Assembly (NCBI RefSeq): GCF_000222685.1
Contig: NZ_AFWJ01000289.1
Coordinates: forward strand, 62,001 to 126,000
Origin: Vibrio nigripulchritudo ATCC 27043
GTDB taxonomy: Bacteria; Pseudomonadota; Gammaproteobacteria; Enterobacterales; Vibrionaceae
Reading direction: 5' to 3'
Length of the DNA: 64,000 nucleotides
Every line of letters starts with the position of its first letter. Position 1 is the first letter of the stretch. This document shows, piece by piece, positions 34,072 through 42,765 of the stretch. A program made the position numbers and the translations under genes. The notes under the pieces are model-generated. The model was not told where the DNA came from, ran no database searches, and saw only the letters and a list, made by a program, of their open reading frames with translations.

Positions 34072-35238
34072 ATGAGAAACACAAGTTCCGCCCCAGATGA
34101 AATTCGCATGGTTACCGCTCTGGTGATCATTGCCGCTTTCATGCCAACGATATTGATGGTTGCCCCTGCAATCGCAGCTCAGTTGGCGCAAGAATATCAG
34201 TTAGGTCCTGCCCAAATCGGCAGTGTGATTTCCTCCGAACTGGCGGGAATGAGCCTCGCTACTTTGCCAGCCTGGTATTGGCTGCACAGGTTTAGCTGGT
34301 CAAATCTGGTTCGAGTCTGGATAGCTGCGTTTGCCATGTGTAACGTCATCAGCGGGTGGATGAGCAGCGCTGAAAGCCTGATGATAATGAGATTTGCGAG
34401 TGGAGTGGCGGGCGGCTCGCTGATGATCATTTGCTTGTCGGCGGCATCTCACACCCAAAATCCAGACCGGGTTTACGGATTGTGGGTACTCGGGCAACTT
34501 GTCGTCGGTGCCATTGGGCTGGCTTTCTTACCGGGATTGTTTGAAAGCTATGGTCTGAAGGTGGGTTACTGGATATTGGCAGCCATTGTGTTGTGCTGTT
34601 TCCCCCTAAGCCATCGATTTGTGACAAACAACCAGCAGAAGGAAGAGGCGTCCAGACAAAAGCTGGGGACGCTGGCGCTTGCAGGACTCGCAGCCGTGCT
34701 TCTTTTCTACGTGAGTCTGAATGGCGTGTGGACGTTTTCAGGTATGTTTGCTGAACGATTATCTCTGTCTGCGGAACGAACTGGAGATATTCTGGCAATT
34801 GCCACGATTTTCGGAATTGCTGGCGCTTTGTGCGCTTCCTGGGTTGGTGACCGCTGGGGGCGCTTTCTTCCTTTGTTTGCTGGGTTTGGCATGATGATCG
34901 CCGGAACCTACCTACTCAGACAGCAAAGTGAGCTTATATATTCTAACGCCACTTTTCTTTTCAAGTTCGCCTGGACTCTTGCCCTGCCCTTTATCTTAGC
35001 CACGCTTGCCAGAATCGATCATCAAGGACAACTGATGAACAGTACCAATTTGGTGATTGGCGGAGGGCTGGCAATAGGACCTTTGATATTTGGACACTTG
35101 CTTGAAGCAGGTGTAGCCATCGACCAGCTGATTATTGTTGCCTGCATTACCGCGCTCATTTCTTTCTTACTTTTGGTCTTTGTTCAAAACGCCGCTCACT
35201 CTTCTTCTCAACCTATCAAAGGAGCCCAACATGATTAG
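34072..35238 (+). CDS. MFS transporter
   Basis: Using ATG 34072 (AAAGGAC upstream) the protein has 388 residues and 12 predicted membrane helices. The family loop is seen in WVGDRWGRFLPLF between helices 8 and 9 in place of a canonical loop 2-3 motif, with RFASGVAGGSLMI in helix 4. The substrate is unknown. The next gene, a deacetylase-type amidohydrolase, overlaps its end by 8 bases, so import of an acetylated amine or related amide followed by hydrolysis is a reasonable inference. Confidence 0.85.
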   Translation: MRNTSSAPDEIRMVTALVIIAAFMPTILMVAPAIAAQLAQEYQLGPAQIGSVISSELAGMSLATLPAWYWLHRFSWSNLVRVWIAAFAMCNVISGWMSSAESLMIMRFASGVAGGSLMIICLSAASHTQNPDRVYGLWVLGQLVVGAIGLAFLPGLFESYGLKVGYWILAAIVLCCFPLSHRFVTNNQQKEEASRQKLGTLALAGLAAVLLFYVSLNGVWTFSGMFAERLSLSAERTGDILAIATIFGIAGALCASWVGDRWGRFLPLFAGFGMMIAGTYLLRQQSELIYSNATFLFKFAWTLALPFILATLARIDHQGQLMNSTNLVIGGGLAIGPLIFGHLLEAGVAIDQLIIVACITALISFLLLVFVQNAAHSSSQPIKGAQHD

Positions 35239-36355
35239 TAAAACTGGATTTCTCTATGACGAACGCTGTTTCTGGCATACCGCTGGTGAGCATGCACTGA
35301 TTCTTCCTATTGGCGACTGGGTACAACCAATGGCTGCAGGCGGACATGCCGAGTCTCCCGAAACAAAGCGACGCTTTAAAAATCTGTTAGAAGCTTCTGG
35401 GCTATCGTCGCACTTAGCAATGAGCAGCGCCCCACCCGCATCTGAGGCACAGCTTCTTAAAGTTCATCCAGAGCACTACCTGAATGAATTTAAATCGCTC
35501 AGTGACCAGAAAGGGGGCGAGCTTGGCTTATATGCACCATTTGGCAAGGGGAGCTATGAGATTGCCAGTCAGTCGGCAGGATTAGCGTGTTCAGCCGTAG
35601 ACAGGGTAATGCGAGGTGAATGGAAAAACGCCTATTCCCTTTCGCGACCACCGGGTCACCACTGCTTAGCCGATAAAGCTATGGGCTTTTGCCTGTTTGC
35701 TAACATCGCCATCGCGGCAGAACACGCCATATCTGAATACGGAGTAAATCGCATAGCGGTTATTGACTGGGATGTTCATCACGGGAACGGCACACAGGAT
35801 ATTTTCTATTCGCGTTCCGATGTGCTAACGATATCTATCCATCAGCAAGGCTGCTTTCCACCGGGTTACAGCGGTGTGGAAGATACAGGGTCAGGTAATG
35901 GGCAAGGAAAGAACATCAACGTTCCACTGATGCCAGGTGGTGGTCACCAGAGTTATCTGGATGCCATGGAAAACATCGTGATTCCGGCGCTTCATGCGTA
36001 TAAGCCTGAACTGATTTTTGTTGCATCCGGTTACGACGCCAGTGGTGTCGATCCGCTGGCCAGGATGCTGGCGCACAGCGATACGTATCGTCAAATGACG
36101 AAAATGACGATGGAGGTTGCGAATCAACACTGCGAGAACAGGTTGATTGTGGTTCACGAAGGCGGCTATTCAGAAGCGTATGTGCCATTTTGCGGGCTCG
36201 CCGTCATGGAAGCACTGACCGATATAAGAACAAGCGTTGAAGACCCGTTGCTGGATTTAATTTGTGCTCAGCAACCCGACCAAGACTTCGTTCAGCTCCA
36301 ACGCGAGAAGATTCTAGCTATGTCGGAGCGTTTCGACTTACTAAAACCCAGCTAG
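35231..36355 (+). CDS. Histone deacetylase-like amidohydrolase
   Basis: From ATG 35231 (AAAGGAG upstream) the product has 374 residues and a class II HDAC/acetylpolyamine amidohydrolase fold. Motifs in order: SRPPGHHCLADKAMGFCLFANIA (active-site His pair), IDWDVHHGNGTQDIF (zinc ligands Asp and His), FPPGYSGVEDTGSGNGQG, and VASGYDASGVDPLA (third zinc ligand Asp). Bacterial members deacetylate polyamines and other N-acetyl amines or act on acetoin metabolism. The coupling to an MFS gene suggests a role on an imported compound. Confidence 0.9.
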   Translation: MISKTGFLYDERCFWHTAGEHALILPIGDWVQPMAAGGHAESPETKRRFKNLLEASGLSSHLAMSSAPPASEAQLLKVHPEHYLNEFKSLSDQKGGELGLYAPFGKGSYEIASQSAGLACSAVDRVMRGEWKNAYSLSRPPGHHCLADKAMGFCLFANIAIAAEHAISEYGVNRIAVIDWDVHHGNGTQDIFYSRSDVLTISIHQQGCFPPGYSGVEDTGSGNGQGKNINVPLMPGGGHQSYLDAMENIVIPALHAYKPELIFVASGYDASGVDPLARMLAHSDTYRQMTKMTMEVANQHCENRLIVVHEGGYSEAYVPFCGLAVMEALTDIRTSVEDPLLDLICAQQPDQDFVQLQREKILAMSERFDLLKPS

Positions 36356-36377
36356 CGTCTTGTACATCAAATGAAAG

Positions 36378-36400
36378 AGGGAGCCAATCGGCTCCCTTCT
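36378..36400. terminator. Terminator between amidohydrolase and GNAT genes
   Basis: AGGGAGCC-AATC-GGCTCCCT, followed by TCT on the plus strand and preceded by GAAAG. It lies between convergent genes and can serve both, though T-runs are short. Confidence 0.65.
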
Positions 36401-36417
36401 GAATGATTCTGGTGCTT

Positions 36418-36921
36418 TTACAGTTCTGAAAACTCTTGGCTGTAAAAGATTTTTCCCGACTTCCCGTCTAACTCGCCTTCCATCAGTTCTTGAATTTGGA
36501 AAGCGCCTTCCGGTAACTCCCACTGAGTGTCCATGCCATATTTAGCCGCACTTTCAAAACCAAAGCGACCGTAAAACTCAGGCTCGCCAAGCACGACACA
36601 TGCTGGGTATCCCAGCTCTGCCAGAGAAGACAACCCTTCTTTGATTAACTCCGAAGCAATTCCCTGACCGCGGTACTCTTCTTTAACCGCCAGCGGAGCC
36701 AGTCCCTGCCAGTTGTAATCTTGCTGTTCCAGAGTGACCGGGCTAAACAGAATGTAACCCACAACTTCACCTTCATCACTGCATGCCACCAGCGATAGCG
36801 TTCTTTGTCCATTTTCCATCAAACGGCTAACCAGCTCTGCTTCAGCGTGAGTCGGAAACGCTTGTTTAATCAGTTGTTGGATTGGCAGAATGTCTGCCGG
36901 TGCTTCAGTTCGAATAAGCAT
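36418..36921 (-). CDS. yhbS: GNAT-family N-acetyltransferase, YhbS-like
   Basis: The 167-residue enzyme shows the acetyl-CoA loop LAVKEEYRGQGIASELIKEGL and the YhbS-type PACVVLGEPEFYGRFGFE. Substrate is unknown. In Escherichia coli yhbS is next to yhbT (ubiT), and here it overlaps the end of ubiT by 17 bases, so the pair is conserved. Confidence 0.85.
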   Translation of the reverse strand: MLIRTEAPADILPIQQLIKQAFPTHAEAELVSRLMENGQRTLSLVACSDEGEVVGYILFSPVTLEQQDYNWQGLAPLAVKEEYRGQGIASELIKEGLSSLAELGYPACVVLGEPEFYGRFGFESAAKYGMDTQWELPEGAFQIQELMEGELDGKSGKIFYSQEFSEL

Positions 36922-37432
36922 TCATCACCTCTTTGTTGTCGGGCGGTGATTGTAGCCCTTTTTGTACAAAGTCGGCTAATTGATTTAGCAAAGTGTTAAG
37001 TGGTTTCGGCAACGCATCCAAATCCACACTGTCCATTAAGTTTTTTACTTCCAAACCTAGCTCGGTGTCACCCTCGATTTTCAATCTGCGCTGGAAAAAC
37101 AGGGTATCAGGGTCTTCTTTTCTTCCGGCAATGAGAACCAAATCATTCAGGCAACCACTGAAACTTACATCTTGGCACTCAGAGTCTCGTTTTACGACCA
37201 GCGCATCATTGTTATAGCTGATAAACCATTGAAGCCCCAAATCCGTCACTTCAACTTTCAGCCATTTGTCTTGTAAAAATTCAAAATCGCCGTCTTCCAG
37301 CGCTTCTTGGAAGACCTGTTTTAAGCCTTCTAGCATCGCCTTGTTTTGTAGTGTTTCAGGTAAGAATTGGACTGGAGATCTCAAAATGGAAGCAGCGTTA
37401 TGCACTAATTTGGTGCGCAATAGGTTAAACAC
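36905..37432 (-). CDS. ubiT: SCP2-domain ubiquinone biosynthesis accessory factor UbiT
   Basis: The sterol-carrier-like protein has VFQEALEDGDFEFLQDKWLKVEV and SGCLNDLVLIAGRKEDPDTLFFQRRLKIEGDTELGLEVKNLMD, the signature of UbiT/YhbT. UbiT carries hydrophobic ubiquinone intermediates during oxygen-independent synthesis together with UbiU and UbiV, encoded about 2.3 kb away. GTG 37432 (AGAGAGA eight bases upstream) is preferred because it gives the family start FNLLRTKL; the frame is open to ATG 37507. Confidence 0.88.
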   Translation of the reverse strand: MFNLLRTKLVHNAASILRSPVQFLPETLQNKAMLEGLKQVFQEALEDGDFEFLQDKWLKVEVTDLGLQWFISYNNDALVVKRDSECQDVSFSGCLNDLVLIAGRKEDPDTLFFQRRLKIEGDTELGLEVKNLMDSVDLDALPKPLNTLLNQLADFVQKGLQSPPDNKEVMNAYSN

Positions 37433-37627
37433 GATAATATCTCTCTGAAATGCCATATCCATGCAATAGTAGAGCAATGTTTGTCTCGAATTTATGTTAT
37501 GTATCAAAAAAAGCTCAGCTAGGTCTTGGATCGCTTTAACATCTCGTATATCAAGGTTATAGTTAACTTATCGACCCGCACCCGTAGGTGTTCGCTTTAC
37601 CTCCCCCGGAGACTCGGTAACAGATTG

Positions 37628-39664
37628 ATGCCAACAGAACAATTACAACACTGGTTTTCAAAACTCACTGATCACAGTCCGTTTTTCTTTGCCATTTTGG
37701 ACAGGCAACACAATTACCGCATGGTGAATGCCCGTTATTGTGAAATTGCAGGCTTAGAAAGCGATGAATTGGTTGGCATGCGAGACACGCAAGTGCTTGG
37801 CGAAGCCTTTTACCGCAATCTGAAACCGTACTATGAACGCGCATTTGAAGGGGAATCGGTGGAAGCCGAAATCACTTTGAATGACCACAGTTTAGAAACC
37901 AGTCTCCACTTCAGTCTTTCACCAGTTATCGGTGATCACACGGTCGAATATATTGCATTTCATGCGATAGATACCTCTGAAAAACAAATACTTGTACGTT
38001 CTTTAGAAGAATCTGAAAACAAATTTTCAAAGCTGACAGAACTGCTTCCTAACGGGCTTTTGTTAGTTGAAGATGGCTGCATCATTTCTGCCAATGCTTC
38101 GGCAGCGCGTTTGCTTGGTTTTAACTCTTCCACCGAATTGTTGGGTGAAGAACTAAGCCGATTGTTTATTGATGAAAAAACCAAGCGTACCTTTGGCAAT
38201 CAACTCGTCAACATGGTGGCTGAAACTCACCTGACCTGCTTAACGGGTGCTCGTTGCGGCATTGAAAGACGCGTTTCATTACAGGCAGAGCTCACCAGCT
38301 TGCTAGGAAACCAGTCTCACATTGTATTGGTACAGGGGCTGGATGAAGCGGCGAATGATTCCTCCATTGGTCAGAACGAAACGCATATCGATTCACTGAC
38401 CAAGCTCTACAACCGCTTTGGTTTCACTAAACGTTTAGAGCAATTTATTCAAAACGAAACGCCATTAGTGATGCTGTACCTGGACATTGATAACTTCAAA
38501 AACATCAATGACTCCCTCGGTCATCACATTGGCGACAAAGTCATCAAAGAAGTTTCTTCCCGTTTGCAACGCCTTCTGCCAGTGCAAGCGGTGCTCGGTC
38601 ATTTAGGAGGAGACGAATTTGGCATCATCCTTCCTGAACCAGACCACAACCGCACAGTAGATCAACTTGCGGAACGCATTATCTCTCTGATTAACCAGCC
38701 TTTTGACCTTCACCACTTTAGTAAGCGTTTAGCCTGCTCAATTGGTAGTGTGTGCTACCCGGGAGATGGGCATGATGCACGTATTTTGCTGCAAAACGCC
38801 GATACCGCGATGTACGAAGCGAAGGACAGAGGTCGCAACCGCTTAATCAAATTCAACGACCAGATGAACAAAGAAGCGCGCATGCGTCTGTGGCTGGAAA
38901 TTGAACTGCAAAAAGCGCTGCAACAGAATGGTTTGGAAGTCTGGTATCAACCTAAAGTGAACGCCCGTGATTTCAGCATCAATGGTGCAGAAGCACTGGT
39001 TCGCTGGAAACACCCGGTTGAGGGTTACATCAGCCCAGGCGCATTCATTCCAGTCGCTGAAAAGGCTGGCTTGATTGAACACTTGGGTCGTGTGGTGATG
39101 CGTGAAGTATTCTCAACGGTGAAGCGCTGGAAAATGCAGGGTATTTTACCCGGTCGAGTGGCGATCAACCTTTCTCCTGAACAGTTTGGTAACCCTAAGC
39201 TTATCGACTACATGGAAAAGCTGCTTAGCACCACGGAACTTGATCCAAGCTGCATTACGTTCGAGCTGACAGAAAGTGCCGTGATGAGTGACAGTGACCA
39301 CACACTGCAAATGCTTAACGCCATCAAAAACCTTGGCTTTGCCCTTTCTATCGATGACTTTGGTACGGGTTACTCCTCTTTGTCTTATCTTGCCCGATTC
39401 CCGCTAGACGAATTGAAGATAGACCGAGCCTTTATTACCGATTTAGACACGCTGCCAAAACAGCTTACCGTAATTGAAAATATCATTAATCTCGGCAAGT
39501 CTCTGAACCTGGTTGTGGTAGCGGAAGGTGTCGAAACCACTCAGCAGGCAACTTTGCTTTCTAATCTGAACTGTCACTCCATTCAGGGTTACCACTTCTA
39601 CCGTCCACTACCAAAACAAGACATCGAAGAATTGCTGGTTCAGAACCGCCGACACAAGAATTGA
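37628..39664 (+). CDS. rocS: PAS-PAS-GGDEF-EAL cyclic-di-GMP enzyme, RocS-like
   Basis: From ATG 37628 the product has 678 residues and no membrane segment. Two PAS-like domains (about 10-120 and 130-240) precede a GGDEF domain with GHLGGDEFGIIL and an EAL domain with AEALVRWKHP, NLSPEQF, ELTESAVM, DDFGTGYSS, LKIDRAF and AEGVE. Both active-site sets are intact. In Vibrio cholerae the GGDEF-EAL regulator RocS lies between the same ubiT and ubiU neighbours, so orthology is likely. RocS promotes motility and rugosity changes through c-di-GMP. The upstream frame to TTG 37526 is open but has no good start. Confidence 0.85.
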   Translation: MPTEQLQHWFSKLTDHSPFFFAILDRQHNYRMVNARYCEIAGLESDELVGMRDTQVLGEAFYRNLKPYYERAFEGESVEAEITLNDHSLETSLHFSLSPVIGDHTVEYIAFHAIDTSEKQILVRSLEESENKFSKLTELLPNGLLLVEDGCIISANASAARLLGFNSSTELLGEELSRLFIDEKTKRTFGNQLVNMVAETHLTCLTGARCGIERRVSLQAELTSLLGNQSHIVLVQGLDEAANDSSIGQNETHIDSLTKLYNRFGFTKRLEQFIQNETPLVMLYLDIDNFKNINDSLGHHIGDKVIKEVSSRLQRLLPVQAVLGHLGGDEFGIILPEPDHNRTVDQLAERIISLINQPFDLHHFSKRLACSIGSVCYPGDGHDARILLQNADTAMYEAKDRGRNRLIKFNDQMNKEARMRLWLEIELQKALQQNGLEVWYQPKVNARDFSINGAEALVRWKHPVEGYISPGAFIPVAEKAGLIEHLGRVVMREVFSTVKRWKMQGILPGRVAINLSPEQFGNPKLIDYMEKLLSTTELDPSCITFELTESAVMSDSDHTLQMLNAIKNLGFALSIDDFGTGYSSLSYLARFPLDELKIDRAFITDLDTLPKQLTVIENIINLGKSLNLVVVAEGVETTQQATLLSNLNCHSIQGYHFYRPLPKQDIEELLVQNRRHKN

Positions 39665-39771
39665 TATCTCCCAAGCGAATCTGAGTAAAAACTGCCTTAT
39701 ATCAAATCCCGTCCTGCCAAAGCTTTTAAAATGCTCGATTACTAACAATTAAAATCAAAGGTAACGAGCGT

Positions 39772-40785
39772 ATGGAACTGCTATGCCCTGCTGGCAATTT
39801 ACCCGCTCTGAAAACCGCCATCGACTGTGGTGCCGATGCGGTTTATATCGGGTTCAAAGACGACACCAACGCCCGACATTTCGCTGGTCTGAATTTCACT
39901 GGAAAAAAACTGGATAAAGCCGTGCAGTATGTGCACGACAATCACAAAAAGATTCATGTCGCGCTAAACACTTTCGCTCACCCTAATGGGTTTGAAAGGT
40001 GGACAACGGCTGTTGATACTGCCGCTCAACTCGGGGTTGATGCTCTGATCGTGGCGGATATTGCAGTGCTCGACTACGCGGCTTCTAAATATCCACACTT
40101 GGAGCTTCACCTGTCCGTTCAGGCGTCGGCAACCAATGTGGCGTCCATCGATTTTTATCACAAAAACTTCAATGTGAAGCGCGTGGTCTTGCCTCGCGTT
40201 TTGTCCATTCATCAAGTCAAACAACTGGCTCGTAATATGACCAGTGATGTTGAACTGGAAGTGTTCGCTTTTGGCAGCCTTTGCATTATGGCGGAAGGTC
40301 GTTGCTATCTGTCCTCTTACATGACGGGCGAATCTCCAAATACGGTGGGAGCTTGTTCACCTGCCAAATTTGTCCGCTGGCAGGAAACCGAAAAAGGTCT
40401 GGAGTCACGCTTAAATGACATCCTGATTGACCGTTATGGTGAAGGTGAAAATGCCGGGTATCCGACATTATGTAAAGGCAGATTTGATGCAAAAATTGAC
40501 GGTGAACACAAGCGCTACCATGCACTTGAAGAACCAACCAGCCTGAATACTCTTTCATTGATTCCAGAGCTGTTTGCCGCGAATGTGTCTTCCGTCAAGA
40601 TTGAAGGTCGCCAGCGCAGTCCTGCGTATGTCGAACAAGTTACCCGAACCTGGCGCGCTGCCATCGATCGCTATCAAGCCTCTCCTGATTTGTATCGAGT
40701 AGAAGAATCATGGGACGCGGCGTTAGCAAACGTATCTGAAGGCACCCAAACAACGTTGGGCGCTTACCATCGAAAATGGCAGTAA
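39772..40785 (+). CDS. ubiU: O2-independent ubiquinone hydroxylase subunit UbiU (U32 family)
   Basis: The 337-residue U32-peptidase-like protein begins MELLCPAGNLPALKTAIDCGAD. Four cysteines that bind a 4Fe-4S cluster in UbiU are present: C171 and C178 (GSLCIMAEGRCYL), C195 (GACSPAKF) and C234 (PTLCKGRF). With UbiV it performs hydroxylations of ubiquinone synthesis without oxygen. It is followed 16 bases later by ubiV. A recognisable FNR site was not found in the short upstream region. Confidence 0.95.
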   Translation: MELLCPAGNLPALKTAIDCGADAVYIGFKDDTNARHFAGLNFTGKKLDKAVQYVHDNHKKIHVALNTFAHPNGFERWTTAVDTAAQLGVDALIVADIAVLDYAASKYPHLELHLSVQASATNVASIDFYHKNFNVKRVVLPRVLSIHQVKQLARNMTSDVELEVFAFGSLCIMAEGRCYLSSYMTGESPNTVGACSPAKFVRWQETEKGLESRLNDILIDRYGEGENAGYPTLCKGRFDAKIDGEHKRYHALEEPTSLNTLSLIPELFAANVSSVKIEGRQRSPAYVEQVTRTWRAAIDRYQASPDLYRVEESWDAALANVSEGTQTTLGAYHRKWQ

Positions 40786-40801
40786 GCAGGAATCAACAAC
40801 A

Positions 40802-41677
40802 ATGAAATATGCTCTAGGTCCCCTGCTGTATTTCTGGCAGAAGGATGACGTTGAAAGTTTTTATCACCAAGCACAGTCCAGTCAGGCGGACATCGTTTAT
40901 CTTGGTGAGAGTGTCTGCTCCAAGCGCAGACTGGTAAAAATGAAAGACTGGCTGGAAATGGCAAAAGCTCTTGCTGGCTCAGGAAAGCAGGTGGTGTTGT
41001 CGACCATGGCACTGTTGGAAGCGCCTAGCGAAGTCAATATCATGAAGAAATACGTCGACAATGGTGATTTTGCCATTGAAGCGAATGACGTGTCTGCCAT
41101 TCAGTTAGCGTCGGAGAAAGGCGTTCCTTTTATTGTCGGTCCCGCCATCAACGCATACAACGCGCACACTCTGAAACTGTTTCTTAAACAAGGGATGATT
41201 CGCTGGTGTATGCCCGTGGAACTGTCCCGAGACTGGCTGAACAATGTTCTTCAGCAATCGGAGCAACTCGGTATTCGCAATCAGTTTGAAGTGGAGGTGT
41301 TTGGTCACGGGTATCTTCCCCTCGCCTATTCCGCAAGATGCTTCACGGCAAGAGCGGAAAACCGCCCCAAAGATGAATGTGAGACCTGTTGTATCCGATA
41401 CCCGAACGGATTAAAAGTCAGCAGTCAGGAAGGGCAAGAAGTCTTTACATTAAATGGCATTCAGACTCAATCAGGCTACTGCTACAACCTGATAAACGAT
41501 CTGGCTGGTATGCAAAATCTGGTCGACGTAGTTCGTCTCAGCCCGCTTGGTGTGGAATCACTCAAGGTCATCGAACAATTCAAAAATAATGAAGATGGCA
41601 CACAACCTGTGCCGCTTAATAATCGAGACTGTAACGGCTACTGGCACCAAATCGCTGGTTTGAATACTGTTAGCTAA
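40802..41677 (+). CDS. ubiV: O2-independent ubiquinone hydroxylase subunit UbiV (U32 family)
   Basis: The 291-residue partner of UbiU has cluster cysteines C39 (GESVCSKR), C180 (YSARCFTAR), C193 and C196/C197 (DECETCCIRYPNG), matching the UbiV spacing. The UbiU-UbiV heterodimer hydroxylates ubiquinone precursors under anaerobic conditions. It ends the ubiU operon, followed by a strong terminator. Confidence 0.95.
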   Translation: MKYALGPLLYFWQKDDVESFYHQAQSSQADIVYLGESVCSKRRLVKMKDWLEMAKALAGSGKQVVLSTMALLEAPSEVNIMKKYVDNGDFAIEANDVSAIQLASEKGVPFIVGPAINAYNAHTLKLFLKQGMIRWCMPVELSRDWLNNVLQQSEQLGIRNQFEVEVFGHGYLPLAYSARCFTARAENRPKDECETCCIRYPNGLKVSSQEGQEVFTLNGIQTQSGYCYNLINDLAGMQNLVDVVRLSPLGVESLKVIEQFKNNEDGTQPVPLNNRDCNGYWHQIAGLNTVS

Positions 41678-41698
41678 AATCTGTATCCCCCAAAACGG

Positions 41699-41740
41699 AA
41701 AAGGTCTGATTCCGAAAAACATCGAAATCAGACCTTTTTA
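41699..41740. terminator. Bidirectional terminator between ubiV and secF
   Basis: AAAAGGTCTGATT and AATCAGACCTTTTT form a long stem around a loop of about 14 bases, flanked by A and T runs. Confidence 0.85.
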
Positions 41741-41808
41741 ATAAGATCAGCAATAAACTGTTCACCGATTCTGAACTGAGATCAACCCAGAATCGGATGG
41801 AAAGCGCT

Positions 41809-42756
41809 TTAAGGCAACTCTTCCAGTTCTTCGCCTTCTTTTTCTATTTGCGGTGGCATTAAGTGCTCGCGAGTGATGCCAAGCTTGAGTGCCAGTGCCG
41901 ATGCAACGTAGATAGAAGAATACGTACCAACGGTAATACCCAGTAGAAGTGCTGTTGCAAATCCGTGGATCATTGCACCACCTTGTGTAAACAGGGCGAT
42001 AACCACAAACAACGTTGTACCAGAGGTGATCAAAGTACGGCTTAGTGTTTGAGTTACGGAGTTGTTCATCACTTCAGCAGGTTCACCTTTACGCATCTTG
42101 CGGAAGTTTTCACGGATACGGTCGAATACAACAATGGTGTCGTTCAACGAGTACCCGACTACGGTGAGCAAGGCGGCGACGATGGTTAGGTCTACTTCGA
42201 TTTGTAAGAAGGAGAACACACCTAAGGTGATGATGACATCGTGTGCCAGTGCCAATACCGCACCTGCAGCCAGACGCCATTCGAATCGAATCGACACGTA
42301 GATCAGAATACAGATCAACGCCGTCAGAATTGCCAGACCACCCGCTTCGGTAAGCTCGTCACCAACGTTAGGACCAACAAATTCGATACGACGCATTTCC
42401 AGGTTTTCACCTGTGCCTTCTTTAATGGCATCCAGAATCTGATTACCCAGCGTTTCACCTTTCACGTCATCACGTGGACGAAGGCGAACCATCACGTCAC
42501 GAGATGAGCCAAAGTTCTGCACTGTGGCATCGCCAAAGCCTTTCGCTTCAAGTGCCGCACGTACTTCTTCAAGGTTTGCTGGTTGCTCAAAACCAACTTC
42601 GATCAGCGTACCGCCAGTGAAGTCTAAGCCCCAGTTCAAACCTTTACTTGCCAGAGTACCAATTGCACCGATGATCAAAACTACTGAAAGGAAAAATGCC
42701 CCTTTCGACCAACGCATGAAGTCGATCGTTTTTTCTGTTTTCAATATCTGAAACAT
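41809..42756 (-). CDS. secF: Protein translocase subunit SecF
   Basis: The 315-residue RND-type protein has six membrane helices, the periplasmic domain after KGLNWGLDFTGGTLIEVGF, and the conserved VVGYSLNDTIVVFDRIREN and ALLLGITVGTYSSIYVA. SecDF uses the proton gradient to assist late export of preproteins through SecYEG. It lies 9 bases after secD in the yajC-secD-secF operon. Confidence 0.97.
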   Translation of the reverse strand: MFQILKTEKTIDFMRWSKGAFFLSVVLIIGAIGTLASKGLNWGLDFTGGTLIEVGFEQPANLEEVRAALEAKGFGDATVQNFGSSRDVMVRLRPRDDVKGETLGNQILDAIKEGTGENLEMRRIEFVGPNVGDELTEAGGLAILTALICILIYVSIRFEWRLAAGAVLALAHDVIITLGVFSFLQIEVDLTIVAALLTVVGYSLNDTIVVFDRIRENFRKMRKGEPAEVMNNSVTQTLSRTLITSGTTLFVVIALFTQGGAMIHGFATALLLGITVGTYSSIYVASALALKLGITREHLMPPQIEKEGEELEELP

Positions 42757-42765
42757 GATAATTCC

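Noticed and set aside
34427-34798. 123-codon minus-strand frame inside the MFS gene
   Set aside because: Antisense to membrane helices of a recognisable transporter; low-complexity composition.
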